Of a stretch of DNA of 64,000 nt, positions 52,499 to 62,340 are shown piece after piece (position 1 is the first letter of the stretch; each line of letters opens with the position of its first letter). A program made the position numbers and the translations under genes. Source of the stretch: an uncultured Draconibacterium sp. (GTDB taxonomy: Bacteria; Bacteroidota; Bacteroidia; Bacteroidales; Prolixibacteraceae). The stretch is from positions 2,079,001 to 2,143,000 of the forward strand of contig NZ_OY781464.1 in assembly GCF_963676735.1 (NCBI RefSeq), given 5' to 3'. Under the pieces are notes generated by a model. The model was not told the origin of the DNA. It ran no database searches and saw only the letters and a program-made list of their open reading frames with translations.

Positions 52499-53227
52499 TT
52501 AAACACCACAAATAAAAAAGAAAATGGCAACCCATGCACCTCCGGCAATTAAACTATCAAACCGATCGAGAAAACCACCATGCCCCGGTATAAGGTTGCT
52601 GTAATCTTTCACCCCAAATTTTCTTTTGTAAAATGATGCGGCAATATCTCCTAAAAAAGCAAATAGAATAATCCCCAATGTTAAACCGGCAACCAGGTAC
52701 CATTCATTCGTATACAAACTACGAAGAAAAAAACCACTTGCTAACGCGAAGATGCCTCCTCCAACAGAGCCTCCAACTGTTTTATTCGGACTTATTTTTG
52801 GTGCAATTTTTTGTTTTCCCCACAACTGACCCGAAATCTGACTGAATGCATCAAAAATGGACAACACTAAAAAGGTATAAAGCACAAGGTTTACATCCAT
52901 TCTGCTAAAAAACCATAAACCACTGCCAAGTGCAGCGTAAATAAAAACAGCAAATGCTACAAATCCTGTTTGCTTAAAAGCAGCCATTTTATAGAGCCTG
53001 ATCATCTCAACAGCCCCAACAACAACAATTACAGCAACCAACACTTGAAATGCCTTAATATTAATGGTAATACTAAAAAACAGAAGGTGAATAATAAGAA
53101 AATAAGTAATAAACTTTGTCCAGCTTTTTCGAGCTGCAGCTTTATCTTTTTTTCTGTTGATAAAATAGAAGCCTAAGGCTCCCAAAATAAAATATGAAAG
53201 AATAAATATGTAGATGGTTAGAATCAT
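52499..53227 (-). CDS. cdsA: Phosphatidate cytidylyltransferase
   Basis: A 242-residue membrane protein carrying the CdsA signature SFYKRKFGVKDYSNLIPGHG then GFLDRFDS, and the preceding SPNKTVGGSVGG. It makes CDP-diacylglycerol from phosphatidate and CTP. Slightly shorter than typical CdsA but with the full signature. One base separates it from the upstream TauE-like gene. Confidence 0.92.
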   Translation of the reverse strand: MILTIYIFILSYFILGALGFYFINRKKDKAAARKSWTKFITYFLIIHLLFFSITINIKAFQVLVAVIVVVGAVEMIRLYKMAAFKQTGFVAFAVFIYAALGSGLWFFSRMDVNLVLYTFLVLSIFDAFSQISGQLWGKQKIAPKISPNKTVGGSVGGGIFALASGFFLRSLYTNEWYLVAGLTLGIILFAFLGDIAASFYKRKFGVKDYSNLIPGHGGFLDRFDSLIAGGAWVAIFFFICGV

Positions 53228-53228
53228 A

Positions 53229-54026
53229 TTATCTGTTTATAATCATTGCAATACCTATTGCAGCCACAATGAATGCGTATAGATAGTGTACCTTACTTTC
53301 CGATTTTTCGAGTTTTACTTTTGAAAACAGGCGCGGGCCAACAAAAGCCCCGAGTACCGATCCGGAAGTGAGAAAAGCAATAAGTGTAAGATCGATACTC
53401 CCCATTAAAAAATGGGCTCCAACCGCAAAAATGGTATTTACCAAAACAATTAACAAAGAGGTACCAACCACCAGTTTAACAGGTAATCGCATTGAGAATA
53501 ATCCGGCAATAACCGGGGCAGTACCACTTGTGCCAAAGGTGCCGGCAATCATTCCGGCCGATAGACCAAAAAAAGATCCTTTGCCAATTCGTACTGTTTT
53601 TGATTCCTCTTTTATTTGCTTGTGTTTTTCCGCCTGTTTTTTGCGCACTGCTGTTACCAGCATATTTACAGCAATTAATATGGAATAAATTCCAAAAAGA
53701 ACTTTTAACTGTTGCTCTGAAATAAGTTTTGCCAGGTAGGCTCCAACTAAGGCTCCACCAATGCCTGCAACAGCAAACAGCCAACCGGTCTTCAAATCAA
53801 TGTTCCCTTTTTTATAATGCCCCCACGACCCGACCATACCAATTGGCAAGGTTGCTGCCAACGATGTGGCAACTGCCGTATGGGCAGGTACTCCTAACAA
53901 GAGCGTAAGCACGGGTAAAAAGAAAAAACCGCCACCCCCACCAAGCATAGTGCCAAAAAGTCCTATAACAAAGCCAATTACAGGTAAAATCAGGTAAATA
54001 TTTTCATAGGAAGAATAGAAAATCAT
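53229..54026 (-). CDS. TauE/SafE family membrane transporter
   Basis: A 265-residue membrane protein of the TauE/SafE (DUF81) family with about eight helices and the two family repeats: GLFGTMLGGGGGFFFLPVLT and GMIAGTFGTSGTAPVIAGLF, each Gly-rich. Members are implicated in export of sulfite or organosulfur anions. It leads the minus-strand group to 49791; whether it belongs to the lipid function or is only cotranscribed is unclear. Confidence 0.88.
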   Translation of the reverse strand: MIFYSSYENIYLILPVIGFVIGLFGTMLGGGGGFFFLPVLTLLLGVPAHTAVATSLAATLPIGMVGSWGHYKKGNIDLKTGWLFAVAGIGGALVGAYLAKLISEQQLKVLFGIYSILIAVNMLVTAVRKKQAEKHKQIKEESKTVRIGKGSFFGLSAGMIAGTFGTSGTAPVIAGLFSMRLPVKLVVGTSLLIVLVNTIFAVGAHFLMGSIDLTLIAFLTSGSVLGAFVGPRLFSKVKLEKSESKVHYLYAFIVAAIGIAMIINR

Positions 54027-54329
54027 AATTAATCTTTACTGTCAGTACAAGATTACAATACAAGACCTTTTTTGTTGTTTTTCAAACCATTTCAAATTAA
54101 AAATCAAAGGTAAGCCATATAAATTTATGGTTAAGTGATACTCAACACAATGTTAAGCCAGCCCTATTATTTTAACATCTGTTAACAGTTTTCGCAAATG
54201 TATGTTCGAAAATTCAAAAAAACAGACGCTTTTAATGTTAATCAAGTACTTGCATTAAATTATTGATAACGGTTTATTCTTGAATTCAAATGGTGTATAT
54301 TGTAGTCGAAATATTAAAATACACTAACG
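54027..54329. promoter_or_regulatory. Divergent intergenic region with candidate minus-strand promoter
   Basis: 303 bases between the TauE-like and HtrA-like genes. On the minus strand TACCTTTG (54105-54112) matches the -7 consensus and would give a leader of about 70 bases for the TauE gene. I see no convincing -33 partner, and no clear box for the HtrA gene on the plus strand. The rest is A/T-rich with no open frame of note. Confidence 0.4.
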
Positions 54330-55355
54330 ATGACCAAATTTTTTGCCACCATTTTTCTCTCATTTATTGTTCTTACAACCGGAGCGCAGTCGTTTGCTGA
54401 TCTTGTTGAAGAAGTGACCAAAAGTGTTGTAACCATTCAGGTTCTGCAAAAACGAAACTCCGGATTAGGAAATCCAAATGGCTATACTGCTGATGAAGGA
54501 ATGGGATCAGGAGTCCTGATCGGTGAAAAAAAACTTTTCATTCTTACCGCTGCCCATGTGGTTGCCGATGCATCAAAAATTCAAGTAGCTTTTCACGACG
54601 GAACAATTACCGGTGCAAGCATCAGAAGAATCGACCAAACAGCCGATGTAGCCTTACTTCAGCTAAATGAAGTTGCATCGCATATCCCTTCTGCCCGGTT
54701 CGGAGATTCGGATGCGATGCGAATTGGCGACGATATTTTTGTAATTGGCAACCCGCTTGGTTTGGAACACTCAGTATCAAAAGGAATAATCAGTGGGAAG
54801 CATGTCGAGAAAAACCAGGCAAACAACGAAAAAGTTCAAGAGTTCTTTCAAACCGATGCATCGATAAACAAAGGAAATAGCGGAGGACCAATGTTTAATA
54901 TGAAAGGTGAAGTAATTGGTATTGTTAGCTCCATTTTGTCATTTTCGGGAGGTTTTGAAGGGCTGGGATTTGCAGCTACCTCGGGAATAGCGGAAGAAAT
55001 ACTGAAACAACGCGGGAGAATTTGGTTTGGAACCCGTGTGTTGGCTATGTCGGCCGAATTTTGCGCTATTTTTAATGTACCGCAAGATGGTGCCTTGATG
55101 GTGCAGGCGGTTGCCGAAAACTCTCCCGGATATTTTATGGGATTAAAAGGTGGCTACGTAACAATGGCGGTTGGAAACCAGGAAATTCTTGCCGGGGGCG
55201 ATATTATACTTCAGTTTGATGCTATTCCTTTAAACTCGGCCGAAAATATTGTTAAGTTTTTTGACTACCTGAACACAATGAAAACCGGACAGACGTATAA
55301 AGTGAAAGTTTTAAGAGCCGGCCAGATTAAAGAGTTAAGCTGGCGAATGCAGTAA
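54330..55355 (+). CDS. HtrA/Deg-type serine protease with PDZ domain
   Basis: A 341-residue exported protease with signal peptide (cleavage near TGAQ, residue 20). Trypsin-like triad: His76 (LTAAHVV), Asp106 (TADVALL) and Ser184 (INKGNSGGPMF). One PDZ-like domain follows (about 225-335; LMVQAVAENSPGYFMGLKGG, AGGDIILQFDAIPL). A single PDZ makes it DegS-like in plan. Likely periplasmic quality control or signalling. The next gene follows on the same strand with no clear terminator. Confidence 0.92.
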   Translation: MTKFFATIFLSFIVLTTGAQSFADLVEEVTKSVVTIQVLQKRNSGLGNPNGYTADEGMGSGVLIGEKKLFILTAAHVVADASKIQVAFHDGTITGASIRRIDQTADVALLQLNEVASHIPSARFGDSDAMRIGDDIFVIGNPLGLEHSVSKGIISGKHVEKNQANNEKVQEFFQTDASINKGNSGGPMFNMKGEVIGIVSSILSFSGGFEGLGFAATSGIAEEILKQRGRIWFGTRVLAMSAEFCAIFNVPQDGALMVQAVAENSPGYFMGLKGGYVTMAVGNQEILAGGDIILQFDAIPLNSAENIVKFFDYLNTMKTGQTYKVKVLRAGQIKELSWRMQ

Positions 55356-55460
55356 AAAATTCGTTTGGAATATACAACTAAAGCTCTGGTTTCAGCAGGA
55401 AATTGGAGCTTCTTTTTTGAATTAACCTTCAAAATAAGTTTTTACTTTAACTTTGATGCC

Positions 55461-56951
55461 ATGAAACAAAAAGGGAAAACAAGCTCGAATAAAACACCTG
55501 TTAATTCAATAGGATTTTGTTTTTTTAGAAATCTTAATAGAACGATACAACAACGGGTGCTTATATTTTTAGCTGCTGTTTTTCTGTTTGGTTGCTCGCA
55601 AAACGATTCGGTAACCGAACAACCGGCTCAGGAACTTACCCTGTTTTTTGTTAATGATTCGCATGGACAAATCGATAATTTTTCGAAAATAAAATACATT
55701 ATTGATCAGGAAAAACAGTCGAACAATGTTGTTGTAATCAGCACCGGAGATATGTTTTCAGGAAATCCGGTGGTTGACAATTACGCTCCCAAAGGTTGGC
55801 CCATGATTGACCTGATGAACAAAACCGGTTTTGATATTATGGCGCTAGGCAACCATGATTTTGATTATGGCCCGGTCATTTTAAAAGACCGTATCAATCA
55901 ATCAAACTTTCCATGGATATGTGCCAATACCACAGCTATAAGCACCGAATACAGCCAGCCACTCGATTTTGTAACGATTGAAACCGGAGCGCTAAGGATT
56001 ACTTTTCTGGGCTTGCTTGAAACGCGTGGTTCTGAGCATGAAACCATACCTTCATCGCATCCGTGGCGGGTAAAAGATTACAGTTTTACCGATGCCCTGG
56101 ATATTGTTGATAATTACAATACGCTTAAAGAACAGGAAGATGCTGATTTACTGGTTGCACTATCACATCTGGGCGCCTATACCGATTTTGAACTGGCTGC
56201 CCAGAATTCGTTTATTGATATGATTATTGGTGGACATTCACATAGCCTTATCGACACCATATTCCGGGAAACACCTATATTTCAGGCTGGGGGCTACCTG
56301 CATTATCTGGGACAAATTGAATTAAGCATTAAAAATCGGGAAATTCAGGATGTTGAATTTACACTGATCGATCTAGATAATTTCGTTAACAAAGATGCTA
56401 CCATCCAGAGCATCATTGAAAATTATAACGATTGGCCCGAACTTTACGAAGAAATTGGGTATTCGGCTGCCTATCATTCCAAAATGGCTACCGGGTGTTT
56501 TTATACCGATGCTATTCGCCGTTATTTGAACACCGACGTTTCGTTTCAAAACACCGGAGGAGTTCGTTCCTTATTATTTGAAGGCCCTGTAATCAAGCGG
56601 GATATTTACGAAATTTCGCCATTTAACAACGGTACAGTAATTTATGAAATGACCGTTGCAGAAATAAAAAGATTCCTTGCCGAAAGTGGATCAGGGTTTT
56701 ACTACTCCGGAATTATGATTGATAAAATTGACCGCGAAGTAGTTCTTTTTAATGAAGAAGGCAAATACCTGAATGACAATGAAATTTTACGTGTAGGTAT
56801 TAATGATTATATTCCGGCTGTACATGCTCCCTATTTTCCCAACAATGGCGAAGTGCAGGAGCTAACAGCAGCAGAAACCATTATTAAATTTCTCGAATCC
56901 ACAACGAGTCCTGTCAACTATACAAGCTGTTCGCGCTATTTCAGGTACTAA
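55461..56951 (+). CDS. Metallophosphatase/5'-nucleotidase lipoprotein
   Basis: About 496 residues from the ATG at 55461; the frame is open to 55365 from a TTG but the added part has no signal features. A basic N-terminal stretch leads to a hydrophobic helix with lipobox LFGC, so this is a lipoprotein. Dimetal-site motifs are complete: FVNDSHGQ (DxH), STGDMFSGNP (GD), LGNHDFDYG (GNHD), GGHSHS (GHxH). The C-terminal 5'-nucleotidase substrate domain follows (about 350-490; TGCFYTDAIRRYL, FQNTGGVRS). Cleaves extracytoplasmic nucleotides, or UDP-sugar or related phosphoesters. Confidence 0.9.
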   Translation: MKQKGKTSSNKTPVNSIGFCFFRNLNRTIQQRVLIFLAAVFLFGCSQNDSVTEQPAQELTLFFVNDSHGQIDNFSKIKYIIDQEKQSNNVVVISTGDMFSGNPVVDNYAPKGWPMIDLMNKTGFDIMALGNHDFDYGPVILKDRINQSNFPWICANTTAISTEYSQPLDFVTIETGALRITFLGLLETRGSEHETIPSSHPWRVKDYSFTDALDIVDNYNTLKEQEDADLLVALSHLGAYTDFELAAQNSFIDMIIGGHSHSLIDTIFRETPIFQAGGYLHYLGQIELSIKNREIQDVEFTLIDLDNFVNKDATIQSIIENYNDWPELYEEIGYSAAYHSKMATGCFYTDAIRRYLNTDVSFQNTGGVRSLLFEGPVIKRDIYEISPFNNGTVIYEMTVAEIKRFLAESGSGFYYSGIMIDKIDREVVLFNEEGKYLNDNEILRVGINDYIPAVHAPYFPNNGEVQELTAAETIIKFLESTTSPVNYTSCSRYFRY

Positions 56952-57095
56952 AACACGAGCACTTCAAATTTTACTTTCCTGTTTCAATTCTAATTCTGAA
57001 ACACTTAAATAAAATACCTATTTGTATTTTATATTAATAATCAGTAACTTGTAGAGGTATTTAACCATTTAAAGTAAAAATTAAAACTTCGCATC

Positions 57096-57869
57096 ATGAA
57101 AAGACTGTTTGGAGTAATTCTCATTTTCTCAATTCTTTTATTGTCTAATCATCATCTTAATGCGCAGGAAAGCGCTCCAAAAACCAAGTATATGGTTTGG
57201 GAAATAAAGGTAACACCTGTTCAGTTAGAAAGTTTATTGGCAGCACTCAAATCTCAAAACGAATTTTTAAAGGAACAAAACTACCCTTTCCCCAACATAA
57301 CGCAGTACACCAGCGATGGTTATTTGTGGTATTCAGTTCCGTTTACAAACTATGCTGATATTGATAAAATTGAAGCCGCTTCGCAAAAGCTGTGGAAGGA
57401 GAACAGTGATAAATCGAAAGAATTGCAGGAGCAATTTAAAGATGCTTTTAGTGCCATTGGGGGATTAATTTTGGAGGCTCAGCCAGAATTATCAATTCTA
57501 CCGGGCGAATCGTCAGTTACACCTAAGGGTAAAAAGTTTCGGTTTTTCGAGAAATTTTACATCAAATACGGTAAAGAAAAGGAATTTGAGGAACTGATAA
57601 AACGTTATGTGGCCATGCGCAAAAATCACGACATTCAAGATGCCTTTTATACCTTATATCCGGCTTTTGCCCCTGATATGAATGTGGTATATTTTATTGA
57701 TGAAACGGGAAATAACGCTGCAGAGCACTATACGCAGAATGAAAAACACTGGCAAATGTTTGGTGAAGAAGGAGAACAGCTTTGGGAAGATGTGAAGCAT
57801 TTGGTTAGTAAAATAGAAACCCATTTGGGTACCATTGATTACGAAGTTAGTTACTTTCCCGCCAACTAA
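57096..57869 (+). CDS. Secreted protein of unknown function
   Basis: A 257-residue protein with a signal peptide (MKRLFGVILIFSILLLSN, cleavage after LNAQ). It appears to consist of two related ~100-residue halves (KTKYMVWEIKVTPVQLESLL and KFRFFEKFYIKYGKEKEFEE), each starting with a strand and then a helix, compatible with duplicated ferredoxin-like (dimeric alpha-beta barrel) units. No catalytic motif recognised. Single-gene unit ending at the hairpin at 57893-57925. Confidence 0.75.
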   Translation: MKRLFGVILIFSILLLSNHHLNAQESAPKTKYMVWEIKVTPVQLESLLAALKSQNEFLKEQNYPFPNITQYTSDGYLWYSVPFTNYADIDKIEAASQKLWKENSDKSKELQEQFKDAFSAIGGLILEAQPELSILPGESSVTPKGKKFRFFEKFYIKYGKEKEFEELIKRYVAMRKNHDIQDAFYTLYPAFAPDMNVVYFIDETGNNAAEHYTQNEKHWQMFGEEGEQLWEDVKHLVSKIETHLGTIDYEVSYFPAN

Positions 57870-57892
57870 TTTCAAATAATTAAACAGTGATT

Positions 57893-57925
57893 AAGCTCTT
57901 CCTGCGCCGGGAAGAGCTTTTATTT
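57893..57925. terminator. Bidirectional terminator between convergent genes
   Basis: A perfect 10-bp stem (AAGCTCTTCC at 57893-57902, GGAAGAGCTT at 57910-57919) with a 7-base loop is followed by a T-rich tract on the plus strand. It serves the secreted-protein gene; it directly abuts the stop codon of the convergent amidohydrolase gene, whose side lacks a long T run. Confidence 0.85.
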
Positions 57926-59236
57926 TTGCAGCAAGCCAATAACATTACCGGCCATTACGGCAATACCCGTTTCAATAGTTTTTTCATAATCCGGATTTAA
58001 CTGTGGTGAATGCAAGGGAAATGGACTTTTACCCTGTACGCGCAAACGATTCATCTCGTCGGCGCCGGTACTTCCTAACCAAATCAAACAAATTGGTATA
58101 TTTTCCGGTGTTCTGCCGTATTTTCCAAAATCTTCGCCTACCATTTCTGCCGGCGTTTCAATAATATTGTTTTTCCCAAGAATATCGACAGCAAAGACAT
58201 TAACCCTTGCAGCTAAAACGGCATTATTAACTACCGGAGGGGTTTCAACAGGCAACACTTTAACAAGCGGTAACCGATTATCAGAAACACCTGCTGATTG
58301 GGCTGCATTTTTACAAATACGTTCAATTGAAGCTATTATTTTTTCAATGGTTTCATCAGAAAAATACCTTAAGGTAAGCTCCATTTTTACCTCATCAGGG
58401 ATAATATTAGGGCGCGTACCACCATGAATGGATCCAACGGTTACCACCGCGGGTTCTGTTGGATTCAATTCGCGACTTACAATGGTTTGCAAATCGCCAA
58501 CAATTCGGGATGCAATTACAATTGGATCTATACATTTTTGCGGATAGGCCCCATGCCCGCCTTTACCATAAACGGTTATTTCAACGGTTTTCACACCGGC
58601 AAAAACAGGACCGCCACGCAGGCCAATTTGTCCGGTTTCCAACTCCGGATTTATATGATATGCCAGTGCATAATCGGGTTTCGGAAACTTCGTGAATAAT
58701 CCTTCATCAATGGCTTCTCCGGCTCCTCCGCTGTACTCTTCAGCCTGTTGCGCAATAACCAGCAGCGTGCCATGCCATAAGTCTTTTAGTTCAACCAGTG
58801 TGCGCAAAGTTCCAACCCATGTCGACATATGTATGTCGTGCCCACAGGCATGCATTACCGGCACCTCTTCTCCTTCCAAGTCGGCAGTAACACTACTGGC
58901 AAATGCAAAGCCGGTATTTTCTTTTATGGGAAGTGCATCCATGTCAGTTCGTAGAAATACCGTTGGCCCATCGCCATTCTTAAACACCCCCACAACACTG
59001 TTACCTGCAAAATTCTCGCTTACCTCGAAACCAATCTCTTTTAATTCTTGCGCCATCCGTGCCGAAGTTTTTACTTCCTGAAATGAGAGTTCCGGATTTT
59101 GATGTAAATATTTGCACAAATCTACAGCATATTCAAGCTGTCTTGAAGCTTCGGTCTTTATTTGTGTGCTGTACTGTGCAAAACCATTAAGCTGTATAAC
59201 CATACCAACAAGAATTAAAAACAACCGTGTTTTCAT
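57920..59236 (-). CDS. Secreted M20D family amidohydrolase
   Basis: A 438-residue M20D metallopeptidase (hippurate hydrolase/IAA-amino-acid hydrolase type) with signal peptide (cleavage near GFAQ). Metal ligands and catalytic residues are in MDALPI, HACGHDIHMSTWVG, QQAEEYSGGAGE and AYHINP, and PAEMVGEDFG near the C terminus. It hydrolyses N-acyl amino acids or similar amides, periplasmically or outside; substrate not predictable. Confidence 0.92.
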   Translation of the reverse strand: MKTRLFLILVGMVIQLNGFAQYSTQIKTEASRQLEYAVDLCKYLHQNPELSFQEVKTSARMAQELKEIGFEVSENFAGNSVVGVFKNGDGPTVFLRTDMDALPIKENTGFAFASSVTADLEGEEVPVMHACGHDIHMSTWVGTLRTLVELKDLWHGTLLVIAQQAEEYSGGAGEAIDEGLFTKFPKPDYALAYHINPELETGQIGLRGGPVFAGVKTVEITVYGKGGHGAYPQKCIDPIVIASRIVGDLQTIVSRELNPTEPAVVTVGSIHGGTRPNIIPDEVKMELTLRYFSDETIEKIIASIERICKNAAQSAGVSDNRLPLVKVLPVETPPVVNNAVLAARVNVFAVDILGKNNIIETPAEMVGEDFGKYGRTPENIPICLIWLGSTGADEMNRLRVQGKSPFPLHSPQLNPDYEKTIETGIAVMAGNVIGLLQK

Positions 59237-59360
59237 AAAAGCAATTTAAATGTAAACATCCGAAAATTAGATAAAGTTTTGTGCTTACAAAACAGTGGTC
59301 AATAGAAACTGCATATGCCGAACTGTTCTGCAAAAGAATTTTAGTATTACTGGAGAACGA

Positions 59361-59405
59361 AAAGGCTGACCGAAAGCTTTTAATCATGCTTTCGAATCAA
59401 CCTTT
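59361..59405 (-). terminator. Imperfect hairpin after the TonB receptor gene
   Basis: Nested arms AAAGG/CCTTT (59361-59365, 59401-59405) and GAAAGC/GCTTTC around a 10-base loop; on the minus strand a short T run follows. It lies 15 bases after the receptor's stop codon and is a plausible but not strong terminator. Confidence 0.5.
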
Positions 59406-59420
59406 CTGATTATTTTATTA

Positions 59421-61688
59421 CTACAAAAAATGAATTGTTAGGGTAACATAAAAACTTCTTCCGGGGGAATATATGGGTCTTGCCTCGGCATTTCGTACCG
59501 ATCGCGATAAATGCTCGTAGTAGGCCTTATCAAAAATATTCTGAACGCCGCCTGTTGCCGAGAATACATTATTTATCAGCCACGAAACTTTTGCATCAAC
59601 CACACTAAATGCCGGTGTCTCCGTTTCTCCGTAGGAGGTGGCAACACGCCCTTGTTTTAGAGCGTGACGAAAAAATAGCTCTGGTTGCACCTTTCCGTCC
59701 ACAAAATTACCACTTAGTCGGTAAGAAAACTCCATTGGTGGAATTTCGGGCAAAGCTTCGTCAATGTCCTGGTTTTCTCCGTAGGTATACACCACATTAA
59801 AATCGTGAAGCAGCTGTTTTGTAAGTTGTTGCGACCAACCGATTTCAAATCCGGCAATGAAAGCCTTTTTAATATTTACAAACTGGCGTACGCCGGGAGA
59901 AGTGGCCATTGCCGGTTCTAAGTCTTCCCGAATTTCGGATGAGATATAATCGCGCAATACCGAAGTAAAGACATTAACATGCAAATTGGTTTTTGCACTT
60001 TGGTATCTGTAAACCAAATCAAGCTGGTTGTTTTTTTCCGGATCTAAATCAGGATTTCCCAGCATTTCGTACGGATCGAGCCCAATGGGAAACTGGTTAA
60101 TGTAACGTTCGGCAATGCCCGGACTTCGAGTGGCCATTCCCATCCATAAACCCAAGGACATTTTTTCGTTGAACAATCGTGTTCCACCAAAACTTAATGA
60201 TGGATGTACATGCGTCGGTTCAAGATCGCTATAAATGTTCTGAAAACGGGGATCTGGATTATTGGCTTTTGCCGAGTTATAATCCATACGCCCGGAAATT
60301 ACAAACTTAAAACCAGGTTGTGTAATGTGCCATTCGCCAAATACGCCTGCCCGGTTTACCTCGGCATCTTGCCAAACATTATCGGTAAATACCTTGCCGG
60401 TCATTGGTCCCATTAGCATGGTACGCGTGCGGTAACCATCAGCCGATTCAAACCGGTAATCGGCACCCAGGTATAAAAACCCTTTTTTGAAATCAAAACG
60501 TAACTCACTCCTGCCACCGTAATTCCGGGTTTCTGCATCAGTTATTGCGTCAGTTTTTCTGGGGTCAAGCACTTTGTCGTAATTATCCATCAGGTGGTCA
60601 ACCATCGTTCCATACAAACTTGTATTCCACGAGCTCAGCACTTTATCGTAAAAAATCGCCTTGTGGCTGGCATTAACCAACCAGGTGTTATCTTCGCGCA
60701 AATCCATTGGTAAAGCCGGAAAATCAACATCTTTGGCAATATTATTAGAGACCAGCAAACCCAGTTGCTGGGTGTTACTTAGTTTCACACCAAACTTTCC
60801 GCCCCAGTTTAAACGATTAAAAGCAGCAGGAATAGTAACACCATCGCCATCGGTGTAATCTTTACCTGAAGAATAGGCACCAAAGACCCTAAAATCAGTT
60901 TTGGCTCCCGATACACCAGCAACACCTTCTGTTCTAAAAATATTACCGTTACTTTCGTAACTGGTTCCCAATCGGCCAACAGCCTTTGTTTTCTCACTAA
61001 ATGCCGGAGCCGAACTTTTAAAGTTTATTGTTCCGCCAAAAGCATTGCCATAGCGTAAACTATGTGGTCCTTTCTGCACTTCTGCCTCGGCAATCATATT
61101 TATAGGAATCTGACTTGCGGCAGGATCCATACGATTAGGACATGCTGCGGAAGCGGTTTGACTACCATCAAGTACCAGGTTTATCTGGTCGTATTTAAAA
61201 CCACGTAAAACGGGGTCGAAACCATAGGCCCCGCTCTTTCTAATGCTTGAAATTGAGGGGACAGCCTCCAATAAACTACCGGCATCGTGTGCGAGTTTGT
61301 TTTGTGCCGAAAATTCCAGTTTTCTTTTATCTCCGGCTGTAGGATGTACCGCTACCACTGTTACCGGCAAAAAAGCTACCGATTCGGTGAGTCGAAGTGT
61401 TCCTTCATTGGCAAACTGTTCTACTTCGCTGTTCTTAAAAACAAGTTTCCCATATTGAAGATGAGAAAGAAAGAGTTCAGCTTCTGCAGTAAGTTCCAGA
61501 ACAATTTTTCCATTTTCATCTGAAAAACCTTCTTCTCCATTGTATTTAAAATAGATATCTGCTATCCCTTGTTCTGTTTTGGTATCTATTATCCGAATTG
61601 ATTTCCGCTGAGAATAAGAATAAAAAGTAAACATCGTCAAAATGAATACCCCAATTATTTTTATTCGGGAATTATAATTGTTTTTCAT
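59421..61688 (-). CDS. TonB-dependent receptor, OprC-like copper type
   Basis: An outer-membrane receptor of 755 residues from the Met at 61688, which gives the best signal peptide (frame open to 61721). An N-terminal carboxypeptidase-like domain (~27-110) precedes the plug (KGPHSLRYGNAFGGTINFKS) and a 22-strand-type barrel. The plug carries ACPNRMDP (Cys183, Met187) and the barrel MVDHLMDN (His365, Met367); this CxxxM and HxM pair, 182 residues apart, matches the copper-binding residues reported for OprC of Pseudomonas (Cys143, Met147, His323, Met325; from memory). So copper import is the leading prediction. The protein ends with the aromatic-rich barrel strand RSFYVTLTIHFL. The next gene upstream encodes a Cys-rich protein. 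Confidence 0.88.
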   Translation of the reverse strand: MKNNYNSRIKIIGVFILTMFTFYSYSQRKSIRIIDTKTEQGIADIYFKYNGEEGFSDENGKIVLELTAEAELFLSHLQYGKLVFKNSEVEQFANEGTLRLTESVAFLPVTVVAVHPTAGDKRKLEFSAQNKLAHDAGSLLEAVPSISSIRKSGAYGFDPVLRGFKYDQINLVLDGSQTASAACPNRMDPAASQIPINMIAEAEVQKGPHSLRYGNAFGGTINFKSSAPAFSEKTKAVGRLGTSYESNGNIFRTEGVAGVSGAKTDFRVFGAYSSGKDYTDGDGVTIPAAFNRLNWGGKFGVKLSNTQQLGLLVSNNIAKDVDFPALPMDLREDNTWLVNASHKAIFYDKVLSSWNTSLYGTMVDHLMDNYDKVLDPRKTDAITDAETRNYGGRSELRFDFKKGFLYLGADYRFESADGYRTRTMLMGPMTGKVFTDNVWQDAEVNRAGVFGEWHITQPGFKFVISGRMDYNSAKANNPDPRFQNIYSDLEPTHVHPSLSFGGTRLFNEKMSLGLWMGMATRSPGIAERYINQFPIGLDPYEMLGNPDLDPEKNNQLDLVYRYQSAKTNLHVNVFTSVLRDYISSEIREDLEPAMATSPGVRQFVNIKKAFIAGFEIGWSQQLTKQLLHDFNVVYTYGENQDIDEALPEIPPMEFSYRLSGNFVDGKVQPELFFRHALKQGRVATSYGETETPAFSVVDAKVSWLINNVFSATGGVQNIFDKAYYEHLSRSVRNAEARPIYSPGRSFYVTLTIHFL

Positions 61689-61739
61689 TCCAAAATAATT
61701 TATTGATAATACATTTGTCAATGCGAGGGTTACGGTACT

Positions 61740-62111
61740 TTAAACGGAATAATCAGGCGGATGAAAGACCGAATTAATATTTAATAAATAATAGTTTTTG
61801 TAGTAGGCCCGACCATGTTTTTTATGCTGAGCATATAAAACCAGCATCACGCCATATGTTTGTGCACAGAAATCAATATTTTGCTTCTCTTTATGATTTG
61901 GAGGAAACTCCTTTTTTTGCTGTTCCTGCTCGTTTATTCGCTTTTTTAACTGGCAACAACCCTTGCAGGTGGACCCTTCAATATCTTTCTCTACACACAA
62001 ATTTTCAGCAATATAATCCTGATTGATTTTAAAGGACAAAAAAACCACCAATTCAGAAAACTGAAAAAGCAGCACCGAACACAATAGTATGATAGAAACA
62101 AGGTGTTTCAC
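61740..62111 (-). CDS. Small Cys/His-rich membrane-associated protein
   Basis: A 123-residue protein beginning with a hydrophobic helix (signal anchor, about residues 5-25) and then a metal-binding-looking region: ENLCVEK, then STCKGCCQLKKR, a later FCAQTY and several His (NHKEK, QHKKHG, FHPPDYS). Five Cys in all, three of them in CKGCC. Small proteins of this shape are common upstream of OprC-like receptors in Bacteroidota (from memory). Leads a two-gene unit with the receptor, so a periplasmic copper-handling partner is likely. No other promoter element seen in the 229 bases before it. Confidence 0.7.
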   Translation of the reverse strand: MKHLVSIILLCSVLLFQFSELVVFLSFKINQDYIAENLCVEKDIEGSTCKGCCQLKKRINEQEQQKKEFPPNHKEKQNIDFCAQTYGVMLVLYAQHKKHGRAYYKNYYLLNINSVFHPPDYSV

Positions 62112-62340
62112 TAAAGATTGTTGATTTTTATCAAAGTTAGCAAATAAACAAATACATTTTATGAAAGTTCAAAATACTTAGCCCCGGTAAGCAAAATGCC
62201 TACCACTACTCATCCAGACACAACCCAAATTCAGCATTTTAAACCACTAAAAACAGTTATTATCAAAGCCACAAACACCATTTGTTACCTACGAATTATT
62301 TATTTTTACGCCAAGTTTACAAACCATTAAAAGCATTATT

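Noticed and set aside
55448..55455. TAACTTTG as a promoter for the 5'-nucleotidase gene
   Set aside because: It matches the -7 consensus but would start transcription at about the ATG itself and has no -33 partner at a normal distance; cotranscription with the HtrA gene is as likely.
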